Shown here piece after piece: positions 1 through 8,352 of a stretch of DNA of 64,000 bases (position 1 is the first letter of the stretch; the number at the start of each line of letters is the position of its first letter). The notes below the pieces were generated by a model that saw only the letters and a program-made list of their open reading frames with translations, did not search any database and was not told where the DNA came from. Origin of the DNA: Catenulispora yoronensis (GTDB taxonomy: Bacteria; Actinomycetota; Actinomycetes; Streptomycetales; Catenulisporaceae); contig NZ_BAAAQN010000005.1 of NCBI RefSeq assembly GCF_039531695.1, positions 62,001 through 126,000 of the forward strand. Reading direction: 5' to 3'. The position numbers and the translations under genes are program-made.

Positions 1-961
1 GGGCCAGGCCGCGGGCGGTGCGGCGGGCCAGGGTGGTGAGCATCTCGGTGTTGCCGGTCTCGACCGCGTGCCTTACCGCCTCGGCGTGGTCGGCCACCCG
101 GATGCCGTGCTCGCGGGCCAGCTGCAACACCGCCGGCCGGCCCGCCAGGTTCTGGAAGGTGTTCTTCACCGGCTTGGCGCCGGCCCGCAGCGCCGGGTCG
201 TCCGGGTCCAGGGCGACCGGCATGTAGCCGATCTCGCCGGCCCCGCCGGTGGCGCCGCGCACGAAGCGGCCGTCCTGGATGATCGCCAGCCCGATGCCGT
301 TGCCCAGCCACAGCACCACGAAGTCGTCGGCGCCGCGGGCCTGGCCGTGGTGCTGCTCGGCGATGGCGGCCAGGTTGACGTCGTTCTCCAGGTCCACCCG
401 CACGCCCAGCAGCTCGCGCAGCCGGCCCAGGTTGCCGCCGTGCCAGCCCGGCAGGTCGCGGGCGAAGCCGAGCTGGCCGGTCTCCGGATGCGGGGCGCCG
501 GGCACGCCGATCACCACGTGCCGGACCGCGCCGGGGGCCACGCCGGCGGCGTCGGCGGCGCCGTGCAGGGCGTCGCGCACCCGCTCGGCGCTGCCGGCCG
601 CGCCGCGCCCGACCACCGGGACCTCGAACTCGCCGACCACCTGGCCGGCCAGATCGGCCACGGCCGCGGTGACCCGGGTGTGGGTGACGTCCAGGCCGCC
701 GGCGTATCCGGCGGCGGGGTTGACGGCGTACAACTGGGCGCTGGGCCCGGGGCCGCCGGCCGCGGTGCCGGCCGGCACCACCAGGGCGGCGGTCAGCAGC
801 CGGTCCACCAGCTGGCTGGCGGTGGGCTTGGACAGCCCGGTCAGGGCGCCGATCCGGGTGCGGGTCAGCGGACCGTGCTCGATCAGCAGCTCCAGCGCGG
901 AGCGGTCGTTGATCGAGCGGAGCAGGCGCGGAGTGCCGGGGGTGGTGTCGGAAGTGGCCAC
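1..961 (-). CDS. ROK-family transcriptional regulator (3' end outside window)
   Basis: Reading on the minus strand from a GTG at 961, with GGAGGAG nine bases upstream, and running off the left edge after about 320 codons; ROK regulators are usually near 400 residues, so the C-terminus is missing. Residues about 10-65 form a MarR-like winged helix (LLIEHGPLTRTRIGAL, then TGLSKPTASQLVDRL); the rest is the ROK sugar-kinase-like fold, with WLGNGIGLAII and GATGGAGEIGYM. The zinc motif CxCGxxGC that normally follows GEIGH is absent and the His is Tyr, so this is a non-zinc ROK, more likely a sugar-responsive repressor than a kinase. An AT-rich palindrome sits just upstream. Family assignment is firm; the ligand and target genes are not visible. 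Confidence 0.9.
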   Translation of the reverse strand, partial: MATSDTTPGTPRLLRSINDRSALELLIEHGPLTRTRIGALTGLSKPTASQLVDRLLTAALVVPAGTAAGGPGPSAQLYAVNPAAGYAGGLDVTHTRVTAAVADLAGQVVGEFEVPVVGRGAAGSAERVRDALHGAADAAGVAPGAVRHVVIGVPGAPHPETGQLGFARDLPGWHGGNLGRLRELLGVRVDLENDVNLAAIAEQHHGQARGADDFVVLWLGNGIGLAIIQDGRFVRGATGGAGEIGYMPVALDPDDPALRAGAKPVKNTFQNLAGRPAVLQLAREHGIRVADHAEAVRHAVETGNTEMLTTLARRTARGLA

Positions 962-1004
962 GGCGGCATTCTCCTCCCCGCTTCCCGGTCCTGGTGGACA
1001 ACTA

Positions 1005-1021
1005 TTAGGAAAGTTTACTAA
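1005..1021. promoter_or_regulatory. Probable ROK operator (autoregulatory)
   Basis: A 17-bp AT-rich near-palindrome (TTAGGAAAGTTTACTAA on the plus strand) about 45 bp upstream of the ROK start, in otherwise GC-rich DNA. Half sites TTAG[GT]AAA in opposite orientation resemble operators of NagC/Mlc/XylR-type ROK repressors, which commonly regulate their own genes. Binding by this protein is inferred. Confidence 0.55.
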
Positions 1022-1083
1022 CGAAACGGGAGAGTAGCTGGTCCCGTCCCCGCCCGTCAAGAGTGTTCCCCTCCGGCGCCGGA

Positions 1084-1482
1084 TCAGGCCGACCAGCCGG
1101 ACCACTTCGTCACCGTGATCGCCGCCGCCGGTCCCTCCGGCGGGCGGTCGCGGTATTGCGGGTACTTCGCCCGGAACGCCGCCAGCACCGCCGGCGTGAG
1201 CGGTCCGACCCGCGCCGTACCGTCGGCCCGCGCCCACCACAGCGCGGACCAGTCGGCGGCGTAGTGCTCCGTCAGTAAGGAGACGTGCGGGTTGGCCGCA
1301 ATGTTCCGGAGCCTCTTCAGATCCGTGGTGCGCTTCGGCTTGTGGTCCACCACCAGCGCCAGGTCCCCGTCGACCTCCGCGAAGACTACGGGGACCAAGT
1401 GCGGCACGCCAGACGCGTCCGCCGTGGCCAGGACCGCGTGCGGCTGGCTCAGGAACGTGGCGCGGGCTTCCTCAGGAGTCAT
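1084..1482 (-). CDS. PPOX-class F420-dependent oxidoreductase (TIGR03668-like)
   Basis: 132 residues forming one split beta-barrel of the pyridoxamine-phosphate-oxidase/FDOR class: LSQPHAVLATADASGVPHLVPVVF at the start, then DHKPKRTTDLKRLRNIAANP, a segment typical of actinobacterial F420-binding members, and WWARADGTARV. Members bind F420 or flavin and reduce small molecules or scavenge cofactor; the substrate cannot be read from sequence. It follows the response-regulator gene by 16 bp on the same strand, so it is probably the last gene of the ABC-exporter/two-component operon. Whether it serves that system is unknown. Length is normal for the family. Confidence 0.85.
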   Translation of the reverse strand: MTPEEARATFLSQPHAVLATADASGVPHLVPVVFAEVDGDLALVVDHKPKRTTDLKRLRNIAANPHVSLLTEHYAADWSALWWARADGTARVGPLTPAVLAAFRAKYPQYRDRPPEGPAAAITVTKWSGWSA

Positions 1483-1498
1483 GCCTTCCGAGGGTAGA

Positions 1499-2161
1499 TC
1501 AGAGCATCCCTTGAGCCATGGCCTTGGTGACGGCGGCCGTCCGGTCGTCCACGCCGAGTTTGCCGAACGCGCGCACCAGGTGGGTCTTCACCGTCGCCTC
1601 GCTGATGAACAGCTCCCGGCCGATCTCGGCGTTGGCCAGGCCGCGCGCGACCAGGGCCAGGACTTCGCGCTCGCGCGGGGTCAGCGGCTGCGGCGCGGGC
1701 TGGCGCATCCGGCTGACCAGCTTGGCCGCCACCGCCGGGGCCAGCACGGTCTCGCCGCGCGCGGCGGCGCGCACCGCCTCGGCCAGCTCGGCGCGCGGCG
1801 TGTCCTTGAGCAGGTAGCCGGTCGCGCCGGCCTCGACCGCGCGGACGATGTCCGCGTCGGTGTCGTAGGTGGTCAGGATCAGCACCTTGATCGCCGGGGC
1901 CTCGACGGCCAGGCGCGCGGTGGCCTCGACGCCGTCCACGCCGGCCATCCGCAGGTCCATCAGGACCACGTCCGGGGCCAGCTCCAGCGCCTGCCGCACG
2001 GCCTCGGCGCCGTCGGCGGCCTCGCCCACGACGTCCAGGTCCGGCTCGGCGGCCAGCATGCCGTGCAGGCCGGCCCGGACGACTGGATGGTCGTCGACGA
2101 TCAGGACCCGCAATCCCCGGCTCGCCCGCGGCTCCTCGCCGGCCCGCAGCCCCTCACTCAT
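1499..2161 (-). CDS. NarL/LuxR-family response regulator
   Basis: 220 residues. An N-terminal receiver domain (VLIVDDHPVVRAGL; phospho-acceptor Asp in VVLMDLRM; LLKD at the conserved Lys) is followed by a C-terminal LuxR helix-turn-helix (LTPREREVLALVARGLANAEI, then SEATVKTHLVRAFGKL). Its ATG lies inside the 3' end of the histidine-kinase gene (8-bp overlap), so the two are translationally coupled and form a cognate pair. The likely target is the promoter of the ABC exporter operon in which it lies, where an 11-bp-arm inverted repeat is present at 5219-5249. The family call is firm; the stimulus is unknown. Confidence 0.95.
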   Translation of the reverse strand: MSEGLRAGEEPRASRGLRVLIVDDHPVVRAGLHGMLAAEPDLDVVGEAADGAEAVRQALELAPDVVLMDLRMAGVDGVEATARLAVEAPAIKVLILTTYDTDADIVRAVEAGATGYLLKDTPRAELAEAVRAAARGETVLAPAVAAKLVSRMRQPAPQPLTPREREVLALVARGLANAEIGRELFISEATVKTHLVRAFGKLGVDDRTAAVTKAMAQGML

Positions 2162-3443
2162 AGGGCACCTCCGCCTCCACCCGCGTTCCGGCGCCGGGCG
2201 CGCTGGTGATCGTCACTGTCCCGCCGACCTGGCCGACTCGCTCGCGCATCGAGCGCAGGCCGAAGCCGGTTACCGCGGCGACCTCCATCCCCACGCCGTC
2301 GTCCTCGACGCTCACCGCGAGCCCGTCGCTCCCGTAGGCCAGCCGCACCGCGGCCGATCCGGCCTGCGCGTGCTTGCGGACGTTCGCCAACGCTTCCTGC
2401 GCCACGCGCAGCGTCACCACTTGGACGTTCGCCGACAGCGGCTGCGGCCGGCCGTCGATGGCGACCGACGTCGCGATCCCCAGCTCCTCGCCGATCCGTG
2501 CCGCCGCCCGCTGGAGCGCGGCGTCCAGCGGCAGCCCGGCCGTCGGGTCGCCGCCGATCAGGGCCCGGGCCTCGGCCAGGTTCTCGCGGGCGGTGCGGGC
2601 GGCCAGCTCCAGCCGTTGCCGGGTGGTCGCCGGGTCGGTGTCCAGCGTCGCCTCCGCGGCCTGGACCAGCATCAGCAGGCTGGTGAAGCCCTGCGCCAGG
2701 GTGTCGTGGATCTCGCGGGCCAGCCGCTCGCGCTCCTCGCGCACCCCGGCCTCGTGGTTCACCCGCTCCAACTCGGCGCGGGTGGCCTCCAGCTCGCGGA
2801 TCAGGGTTCCGCGCCGGTCGTGGTCGTTCAGCATCTCGACGAAGAACCCGCCGATGAACAGGTTGAACAGCAGCGCCGACCCGGCGGTCAGGGCCCAGCC
2901 GACCAGCGAGCCGCCGTCGAAGCCGCTGCGCAGCGCGATCGGCAGGGTCAGCACGACCGCGCCGCCGGTCAGGACCGCGACGCCGCGCAGCCGGTAGCCG
3001 GTCAGCGGGGAGAACTGGGAGAGCACGACGCTCGCCAGGAAGGTCAGGTCGGGGTCGGCCCAGACCACCGCGAAGCTGAGTACGGAGCTGATCGCCAGGT
3101 GATAGAAGACCACGTTGAAAGCGCGGGCGCGGTCGACCAGCCAGGGGTACTCCAGGAAGATCCACGATGCCGACAGACCCGCCAGCGGCAGCAGCAACCA
3201 CGGCTTGTGCCCGCTGAGGACCAGCAGTACGCCGATCAGCAGGGCGAAGTGCCAGGCGGTTCCCCAGATCAGCGCGATGCGCCGCCAGGAGCGGTGGGAC
3301 GCGCGCGCATCGTCGGCCAGCGCCTCGGTGAGCGGTTCGTCGCCGCAGTCCGGCGCCTCGGCCTCGGCCTCGGCCGGGGACGGGGACGGAACAAACCCGG
3401 ACGCGGCGTCGATCGCCGCGTCCGGCCGGGCGCGCTTGGTCAC
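2154..3443 (-). CDS. Two-component sensor histidine kinase (HisKA_3 type)
   Basis: 429 residues from a GTG at 3443 that overlaps the permease stop codon. A charged, Glu/Ala-rich N-terminus of about 60 residues precedes several transmembrane segments (ALLIGVLLVLSGH, WLLLPLAGLSASWIFL, VVFYHLAISSVLSFAVV and later hydrophobic stretches). Then come a dimerisation/phospho-acceptor helix (ERERLAREIHDTLAQGFTSL, with the His in REIHD) and a HATPase domain (QEALANVRKHAQ, VEDDGVGM, GFGLRSMRERV). There is no large extracellular domain, which fits an intramembrane-sensing kinase; such kinases often sit beside drug-export ABC genes, as here. It should phosphorylate the overlapping response regulator. Confidence 0.95.
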   Translation of the reverse strand: MTKRARPDAAIDAASGFVPSPSPAEAEAEAPDCGDEPLTEALADDARASHRSWRRIALIWGTAWHFALLIGVLLVLSGHKPWLLLPLAGLSASWIFLEYPWLVDRARAFNVVFYHLAISSVLSFAVVWADPDLTFLASVVLSQFSPLTGYRLRGVAVLTGGAVVLTLPIALRSGFDGGSLVGWALTAGSALLFNLFIGGFFVEMLNDHDRRGTLIRELEATRAELERVNHEAGVREERERLAREIHDTLAQGFTSLLMLVQAAEATLDTDPATTRQRLELAARTARENLAEARALIGGDPTAGLPLDAALQRAAARIGEELGIATSVAIDGRPQPLSANVQVVTLRVAQEALANVRKHAQAGSAAVRLAYGSDGLAVSVEDDGVGMEVAAVTGFGLRSMRERVGQVGGTVTITSAPGAGTRVEAEVPYE

Positions 3444-4321
3444 CCGTCGTCCCGTCCCCGCCAGCTGAAGGTCTTCAGGCACAGCAGCAAGCCGACCACA
3501 CACCAGGCCGCGAGCACCAGTGCGAGCCGCCCGTGCTCCCAGCCCTGCGCCGGCTCGGAGTACTTGAAGCTCTCCGGCAGGAACACCGACCGCATCCCCT
3601 GGCACAGCCACTTCACCGGGAAGACCGCTCCGATCTGCTGCACCGGCCTGGGCAGCGAGGAGAACAGGATGAAGACCCCGGAGACGAATTGCAGCACCAT
3701 GATCGGCAGCCAGACGATCGCCGCGCCGTTCTCCGACCGGATCAGCCCGCTCAGCCCGATGCCCAGCAGGCTGCACGCGGTCGCGCCGACCAGCAGCACC
3801 CAGACGAAGGTGAACCAGCGGCTCGGGTCGGTGGGCAGCGTCAGGCCCATCAGGCCCACCCCGACGATCAGCATCACGGCGATCTGCCCGACCGTCGCGA
3901 CCAGGACCGAGGCGACCTTGCCCAGGAAGTACGAGGCGGCGGGCATCGGCGTGGTCCGCAGCCGCTTCAGCGCCTTGGAGTGCCGCTCGGAGGCCACCGC
4001 GAACGCCAGGTTCTGCAACCCGCCGTTGATCACGCACATGCCGATCATCCCGGTCGCGTAGACCTGCTGATAGGTGGCCGAGGTCCCCTCGATCCTCCCG
4101 CGGAAGATCGAGCCGAACAGCAGCAGCATCACCACCGGCAGGGCGAAGGTGTAGATCAGCAGGCCGGTGTTGCGGGTCAGCTGCCGGACCTCCACCGCCA
4201 TCCGGACCCGGCCGATCCGCCACACCTCGCGCAGCGGCGCCCGCCGGGGCCGGTCCGCTTCGGCGCCGGCCCTGGTACCCGCCACGTCGATCACACTGTC
4301 GGTCGTCACCATCGTGCTCAC
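3440..4321 (-). CDS. ABC-2 type transporter permease
   Basis: 293 residues from a GTG at 4321 that overlaps the ATPase stop by four bases (GTGA). A cytoplasmic N-terminus of about 60 residues leads into six hydrophobic segments, including TFALPVVMLLLFGSIFRG, VLVATVGQIAVMLIVGVG and FVWVLLVGATACSLLGIGL, and ends WRGRDDG. This is the ABC2_membrane architecture of DrrB-type exporters of drugs or lipids. It should form the membrane channel with the ATPase encoded just upstream. The stop codon overlaps the kinase start, so all four genes are coupled. Substrate is not predictable. Confidence 0.92.
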   Translation of the reverse strand: MSTMVTTDSVIDVAGTRAGAEADRPRRAPLREVWRIGRVRMAVEVRQLTRNTGLLIYTFALPVVMLLLFGSIFRGRIEGTSATYQQVYATGMIGMCVINGGLQNLAFAVASERHSKALKRLRTTPMPAASYFLGKVASVLVATVGQIAVMLIVGVGLMGLTLPTDPSRWFTFVWVLLVGATACSLLGIGLSGLIRSENGAAIVWLPIMVLQFVSGVFILFSSLPRPVQQIGAVFPVKWLCQGMRSVFLPESFKYSEPAQGWEHGRLALVLAAWCVVGLLLCLKTFSWRGRDDG

Positions 4322-5178
4322 CGTCCCCCCTCGTGCTCCGACTCCGACCCGATCAGGTCGAGGTAGATGTCCTCCAGCGACGGCCGCACCACCGACAGCC
4401 CCGGGATCTCGCCGTGGAACAAGGTGGCCAGCTCGGCGATGAACCGGGTCGGCTCCGGGGTCGCCTGCTCGCAACGCTTCCCGTCCTCCTCCCAGGTCAC
4501 GACCGCCTCGGCCCGGTCCCGGCCGCCGAGCCGCTCCGGCGCGGCCACCTCCACCAGCCGGCCGCGCACCAGCACGCCGACCCGGTCGGCCAGCGCCTCG
4601 GCCTCGTCCAGGTAGTGCGTGGTCAGCAGCACGGTGGTGCCGGACGAGCGCAGCGACCGGATCAGCTCCCAGAACTGCCGGCGGGCGGCCGGGTCGAACC
4701 CGGTCGTCGGCTCGTCCAGGAACAGCAGCTCGGGACCGCCGACGATGCCCAGGGCCACGTCCAGGCGCCGGCGCTGGCCGCCGGAGAGCCGGGAGGTCAG
4801 GGTGCGGGTCTGCTCGGTCAGGCCGACCGCGGCGAGCACCTCGTCCGGATCGCGGTGCGCCGGATAGTAGGAGCCGAACTGCCGCACGGCCTCGCCGACC
4901 CGCAGCATCGTGAAGTCGCGGGCCTCCTGCAGCACGACCCCGATCCGGGCCCGCCACCGGTGGTCGGCCCGCGCCGGATCCGTCCCGAGCACCGACACCT
5001 CGCCGCTGTCGCGGTCCCGTAGTCCTTCCAGGATCTCCACGGCGGTGCTCTTGCCGGCGCCGTTCGGACCCAGCAGCGCGAAGATCTCGCCGGTCGCGAC
5101 GTCCAAGTCGACACCGTCGAGTGCCGCGGCGTCCCCGTAGTTCTTGCGCAGCCCCCTGGCGCGCAGTGCTGTGGTCAT
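4318..5178 (-). CDS. ABC transporter ATP-binding protein (DrrA-like)
   Basis: 286 residues with a complete nucleotide-binding domain: Walker A GPNGAGKST, Q-loop region VVLQEARDF, signature LSGGQRRRLDVALG, Walker B LLFLDEPTTGFD and H-loop TTHYLDEAE. The C-terminal extension (ETELATLFHG-like region through SLEDIYLDLIG) is the one seen in drug/antibiotic exporters of the DrrA/CcmA group. It is the first gene of a minus-strand operon with the ABC-2 permease, histidine kinase, response regulator and PPOX protein, which suggests an inducible export system sensed through the kinase. The ATG at 5178 gives the normal N-terminus. Confidence 0.93.
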   Translation of the reverse strand: MTTALRARGLRKNYGDAAALDGVDLDVATGEIFALLGPNGAGKSTAVEILEGLRDRDSGEVSVLGTDPARADHRWRARIGVVLQEARDFTMLRVGEAVRQFGSYYPAHRDPDEVLAAVGLTEQTRTLTSRLSGGQRRRLDVALGIVGGPELLFLDEPTTGFDPAARRQFWELIRSLRSSGTTVLLTTHYLDEAEALADRVGVLVRGRLVEVAAPERLGGRDRAEAVVTWEEDGKRCEQATPEPTRFIAELATLFHGEIPGLSVVRPSLEDIYLDLIGSESEHEGGR

Positions 5179-5218
5179 GCCTCCAGCGTGGCCGCGGGGC
5201 CGGGGGCGGCATGAGGTG

Positions 5219-5249
5219 CGACCGGTTGAGTCCGGGGGTCAACCGGTCG
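5219..5249. promoter_or_regulatory. Perfect 11-bp inverted repeat upstream of ABC operon
   Basis: CGACCGGTTGA and its exact complement TCAACCGGTCG flank a 9-bp spacer (GTCCGGGGG), starting 41 bp upstream of the ATPase start. The element also lies 58 bp downstream of the mscS stop in its direction of transcription. It may therefore be the operator of the two-component system or the hairpin terminator of the LLM-mscS unit. No T-tract follows in the minus direction, which favours an operator slightly. Confidence 0.5.
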
Positions 5250-5306
5250 ATGGACCCCGGTCGATGGAAGCCCTGGAACCTCGGCCGGCGGGCCCGGGCG
5301 GCCGGG

Positions 5307-6383
5307 TCAGGCCTCGGTGCTCAGGCCCGGCTCCACCGCCGCCCGCGCGGCGGGCAGCTGGTCCGGCCCGGGGGTCCCGGCGGCGGCCGGGACGCCGACC
5401 TTCACTCCGGCCTCGTCGAACTCGGTGATCAGCCGGCCGCGCAGCTCGCGCGCGACCTCGGCGCTGCGCCGCGCCGCCGTGCGCACCGACACCCGCATCA
5501 TCATGTGGTCGCCCTCGATGGACTCGATGCCCGCGATGGTCGGCACCTCGGTCAGGAAGCTGTCCTTCCACTCCGGGTCGTCGAACATCTGGTGCGCGGC
5601 CCGGACCATCAGCTCCCGGACCTTGCCCGGGTTCTCGGTATAGGGGATCGGCACGTCGACGATCGCGCGGGAGTAGCCCTGCGACTGGTTCCCGATCCGC
5701 TTTATGGTGCCGTTGCGCACGTACCAGACCACACCGTCGTAGTCCCGCAGCTGGGTGATGCGCAGGCCCACGTCCTCCACGGTGCCCTTGGCGTCGCCGG
5801 CGTCGATGTAGTCGCCGACCCCGTACTGGTCCTCCATGATCATGAAGATGCCGGCCAGTAGATCGGTGACGACGTCGCGGGCCCCGAAGCCGATGGCGGC
5901 GCTTATCACGCCGACGCTGGCCAGGATCGGGCCGGTGGAGATGTGCAGCTGGTCGATGATCATCAGGGCCGCGATGATCATGATGGCGGCGCTGGCGATG
6001 CTGCTCAGCACCGAGCCCAGGGCCCGGGTGCGCTGCAACCGGCGCTCGGCGCCCATCAGCAGCCCGGCCTCCAGGAACCGGCCCGGCTTGGACTCCGCCC
6101 GCATCGCGGCCTTGTCCACCGCGCGGTGGATGAAGGTCAGCGTGATCTTCCGGATGACCAGCGCCACCACGATGATCGCCACGATGGTGATCACGTCGGT
6201 GACTATCGCGCCCGAGTGGTCGCTGAACCAGTTGCCCACGCTTCTGGTTTTCTCGCTCAGCGACGTGTCGGGAGTCGACGTCGGCGCGGCCGACGGGGCC
6301 GCGCTCTCGAAGGCGAAGGCGGGAACTGGGGCGGACACGGGGTTCGGGGCCTCACGAATCATCTGGACGACAGAACGAATCAC
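5307..6383 (-). CDS. Small-conductance mechanosensitive ion channel (MscS family)
   Basis: 358 residues. An N-terminal Ala/Ser/Pro-rich stretch precedes TM segments (IVTDVITIVAIIVVALVI; SIASAAIMIIAALMIIDQL) and the pore-lining TM3/beta-domain signature (GVISAAIGFGARDVVTDLLA, then MEDQYGVGDYIDAG). A cytoplasmic domain follows and a Pro-rich tail ends the protein. Such channels open on membrane tension and release solutes on osmotic downshift. The ATG lies 8 bp after the stop of the LLM oxidoreductase, so the pair is probably one transcript, though no functional link is evident. The two-to-three-TM layout is the usual short actinobacterial form. Confidence 0.92.
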   Translation of the reverse strand: MIRSVVQMIREAPNPVSAPVPAFAFESAAPSAAPTSTPDTSLSEKTRSVGNWFSDHSGAIVTDVITIVAIIVVALVIRKITLTFIHRAVDKAAMRAESKPGRFLEAGLLMGAERRLQRTRALGSVLSSIASAAIMIIAALMIIDQLHISTGPILASVGVISAAIGFGARDVVTDLLAGIFMIMEDQYGVGDYIDAGDAKGTVEDVGLRITQLRDYDGVVWYVRNGTIKRIGNQSQGYSRAIVDVPIPYTENPGKVRELMVRAAHQMFDDPEWKDSFLTEVPTIAGIESIEGDHMMMRVSVRTAARRSAEVARELRGRLITEFDEAGVKVGVPAAAGTPGPDQLPAARAAVEPGLSTEA

Positions 6384-6391
6384 CCGCCAGA

Positions 6392-7321
6392 TTAGAGGAT
6401 TCCGGCCCGAGGCAGGACTGCGGAGCCGATCAGCTCGACCTGGTCCAGATCCGCGAGGTCGAAGGTCCGCAGGTAGACGCGCCGGGTGCCGATCGCGTGA
6501 TATTCACCAAGTCTCTCCAACAGCTGCTCCGGCGTGAACCGCAGGATCACCTGGTTCGGCGGAGTGATCCGGGCGATCGCCTCGGCCCGGCGTTCGATCT
6601 CGGCGTCGGTACGGCCGCAGGCCACGACCAGCGTCACCGACAGGGTCAGCGAGCCCGGATCGCGCCCGATCGCCGTGCACGCCTCGCGGACCCGGGTGTA
6701 GCTCTCGGCGACCTGGTCGGCCGGACGGAAGTTCGAGTTGTACTCGGTGGCGAACCGCGCGGCCAGCCGCGGGGTCCGCTCGGGCCCGCGGCCGCCGACG
6801 ATGATCGGCGGATGCGGCCGCTGCGCCGGCTTGGGCAGCGCCGGGGAGTCGGCGAGCCGGTAGTGCGCGCCCTGGAAGGAATAGGTCTCCCCTTCCGGGG
6901 TGGCCCACAGGCCCTTGACGATCTCCAGCTGCTCCTCCAGCCGGTCGAACCGCTTCGCCGGGAAGGGGATCCCGTAGGCGGCGTGCTCCGCGGCGTCCCA
7001 GCCGGTGCCCAGGCCCAGCTCGACCCGGCCGCCGGACATCTGGTCCACCTGCGCCACCTGGATCGCCAGCGGGCCCGGCAGCCGGAAGGTCACCGGCGTC
7101 ACCAGCGAGCCCAGCCGGATCCTCGTGGTCTCCCGGGCCAGGCCGGCCAGCGTGGTCCAGCAGTCGGTCGGGCCGGGCAGGCCGTCGCCGGTGCCGCCGC
7201 GCAGCACGTGGTCGGACCGGAAGAAGCCGCCGAAGCCGAGGTCCTCGGCGGCGCGCGCGACCCGGAGCAGGGTGTCGTAGGAAGCGCCCTGCTGCGGTTC
7301 GGTGAGAATGCGGAGATCCAT
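6392..7321 (-). CDS. LLM-class F420-dependent oxidoreductase (TIGR03560-like)
   Basis: 309 residues from the ATG at 7321 (MDLRILTEPQQG), preceded by GGAAGG; reading further upstream gives a low-quality Arg/Gly-rich extension, so that extension is rejected. It is a luciferase-like TIM barrel: FGGFFRSDHV, RLGSLVTPVTFRLPG, QVDQMSGGRVELGLGTGWDAAEH with the conserved GGRVELGLG-type F420/FMN-binding loop, and PPIIVGGRGPERTPRLAARFA. Members use F420H2 for hydride transfer to unknown substrates. It is first in a two-gene minus-strand unit with mscS. The family is certain and the subfamily likely; the substrate is unknown. Confidence 0.9.
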   Translation of the reverse strand: MDLRILTEPQQGASYDTLLRVARAAEDLGFGGFFRSDHVLRGGTGDGLPGPTDCWTTLAGLARETTRIRLGSLVTPVTFRLPGPLAIQVAQVDQMSGGRVELGLGTGWDAAEHAAYGIPFPAKRFDRLEEQLEIVKGLWATPEGETYSFQGAHYRLADSPALPKPAQRPHPPIIVGGRGPERTPRLAARFATEYNSNFRPADQVAESYTRVREACTAIGRDPGSLTLSVTLVVACGRTDAEIERRAEAIARITPPNQVILRFTPEQLLERLGEYHAIGTRRVYLRTFDLADLDQVELIGSAVLPRAGIL

Positions 7322-7701
7322 GACGATCAGCCTTCCACGGTGCCCGCCGGCTGTTCCAGGGCGAGGGCCCTGCGAGGAAAGCCCGGAATGTCGGCGATTA
7401 CCGGCCCCGCGGTTTTCCGGAAGAGGGAAGCGCGACATGCCCGCAGAACACTATGTCTTGTGGTCGAGCTGCGTTAACCCGCTCGTGACGCATGATTTTG
7501 AAGATGTGCGTGAAATCTGGTAGCGCGGGAACCACAACAGCGGACAGACTGGATCTACCCGTGAACCGATCCGCGGACAAGTGCTCCGACATGCACCGAT
7601 GCCCCAGCTGAGCGTCAGTCGCATTGCGGGGTGGGCGAATGCGGGCCGGGAACGCTAGCTCCGGCGCGAGCCACGCGTCGGACTCGGTCAGGAGGCCATC
7701 A
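7322..7701. other. Divergent intergenic region (LLM gene / HNH gene)
   Basis: 380 bp between two divergent starts. Apart from a ribosome site (AGGAGG at 7690-7695) for the HNH gene, I see no gene, hairpin or repeat that I can support. A locally AT-richer patch (about 7480-7525) is the likeliest promoter zone for the plus-strand gene, but no convincing -35/-10 pair stands out. Confidence 0.5.
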
Positions 7702-8244
7702 GTGCCGCACGCACTACTTTTGAACGCTTCGTATGAGCCGTTATGCGTCGTGAGCCAACGCCGCGCAGTGGTTCTGATCCTCAGCGACAAGGCCGTCACC
7801 CTTGAGGGATCCGGCGACCTGCTCCACGCGGCCACCTGGTCGATGCCCGCCCCCTCGGTGATCCGGCTGACCCGCTACATCAAGGTCCCGAACCGCCGGG
7901 CGGTACCGCTGACCCGCCGCGCGATCTTCGCGCGCGACGGCGGCCGGTGCGTCTACTGCGACGCCCCGGCGACCAGCATCGACCACGTGATACCGCGCTC
8001 GCGCGGCGGCCAGCACGCCTGGGACAACGTCGTCTCGGCCTGCCGCCGCTGCAACCATGTGAAGGCGGACCGTCCGTTCTCGGACCTGGGCTGGCGCATG
8101 CGCCGGGCCCCGGTGCAGCCGGCCGGTTCGGCTTGGCGGATCCTGTCCTCAGGAAGACAAGACCCGCGCTGGACGCCGTATTTGGAGGCGTATGGCGGCG
8201 ACGCGAAGGGGTTCACGTTCGACGGCGCGTTCGCGGCCGCCTGA
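7702..8244 (+). CDS. HNH endonuclease
   Basis: 180 residues from a GTG at 7702 placed six bases after a perfect AGGAGG. Upstream in-frame ATGs would add 26 unrelated Ser/Gly-rich residues and lack a ribosome site. The N-terminus (PHALLLNASYEPLCVVSQRR) and the HNH core match the widespread actinobacterial HNH family: CVYCDAPATSIDHVIPRSRGG with the catalytic DH, then NVVSACRRCNHVKADR with the second zinc CxxC pair. These single-domain nucleases are chromosomal and conserved; their role, perhaps in DNA repair or processing, is not established. There is no restriction or phage context here. Confidence 0.9.
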   Translation: MPHALLLNASYEPLCVVSQRRAVVLILSDKAVTLEGSGDLLHAATWSMPAPSVIRLTRYIKVPNRRAVPLTRRAIFARDGGRCVYCDAPATSIDHVIPRSRGGQHAWDNVVSACRRCNHVKADRPFSDLGWRMRRAPVQPAGSAWRILSSGRQDPRWTPYLEAYGGDAKGFTFDGAFAAA

Positions 8245-8352
8245 CGTGCGCATCCTTTAGCCGGCACCGTGTTGTGGGCCGCCCCCGGAGCATCGGCTCC
8301 GGGGGCGGCCCCTGCTTTTCGAGCGTGAGGCCACGTCAGATACGGTGGAGGC

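Noticed and set aside
68..1021. Long plus-strand open frames opposite the ROK gene
   Set aside because: His/Gln/Val/Ala-rich shadow of the minus-strand ROK gene; no ribosome site and no recognisable domain.
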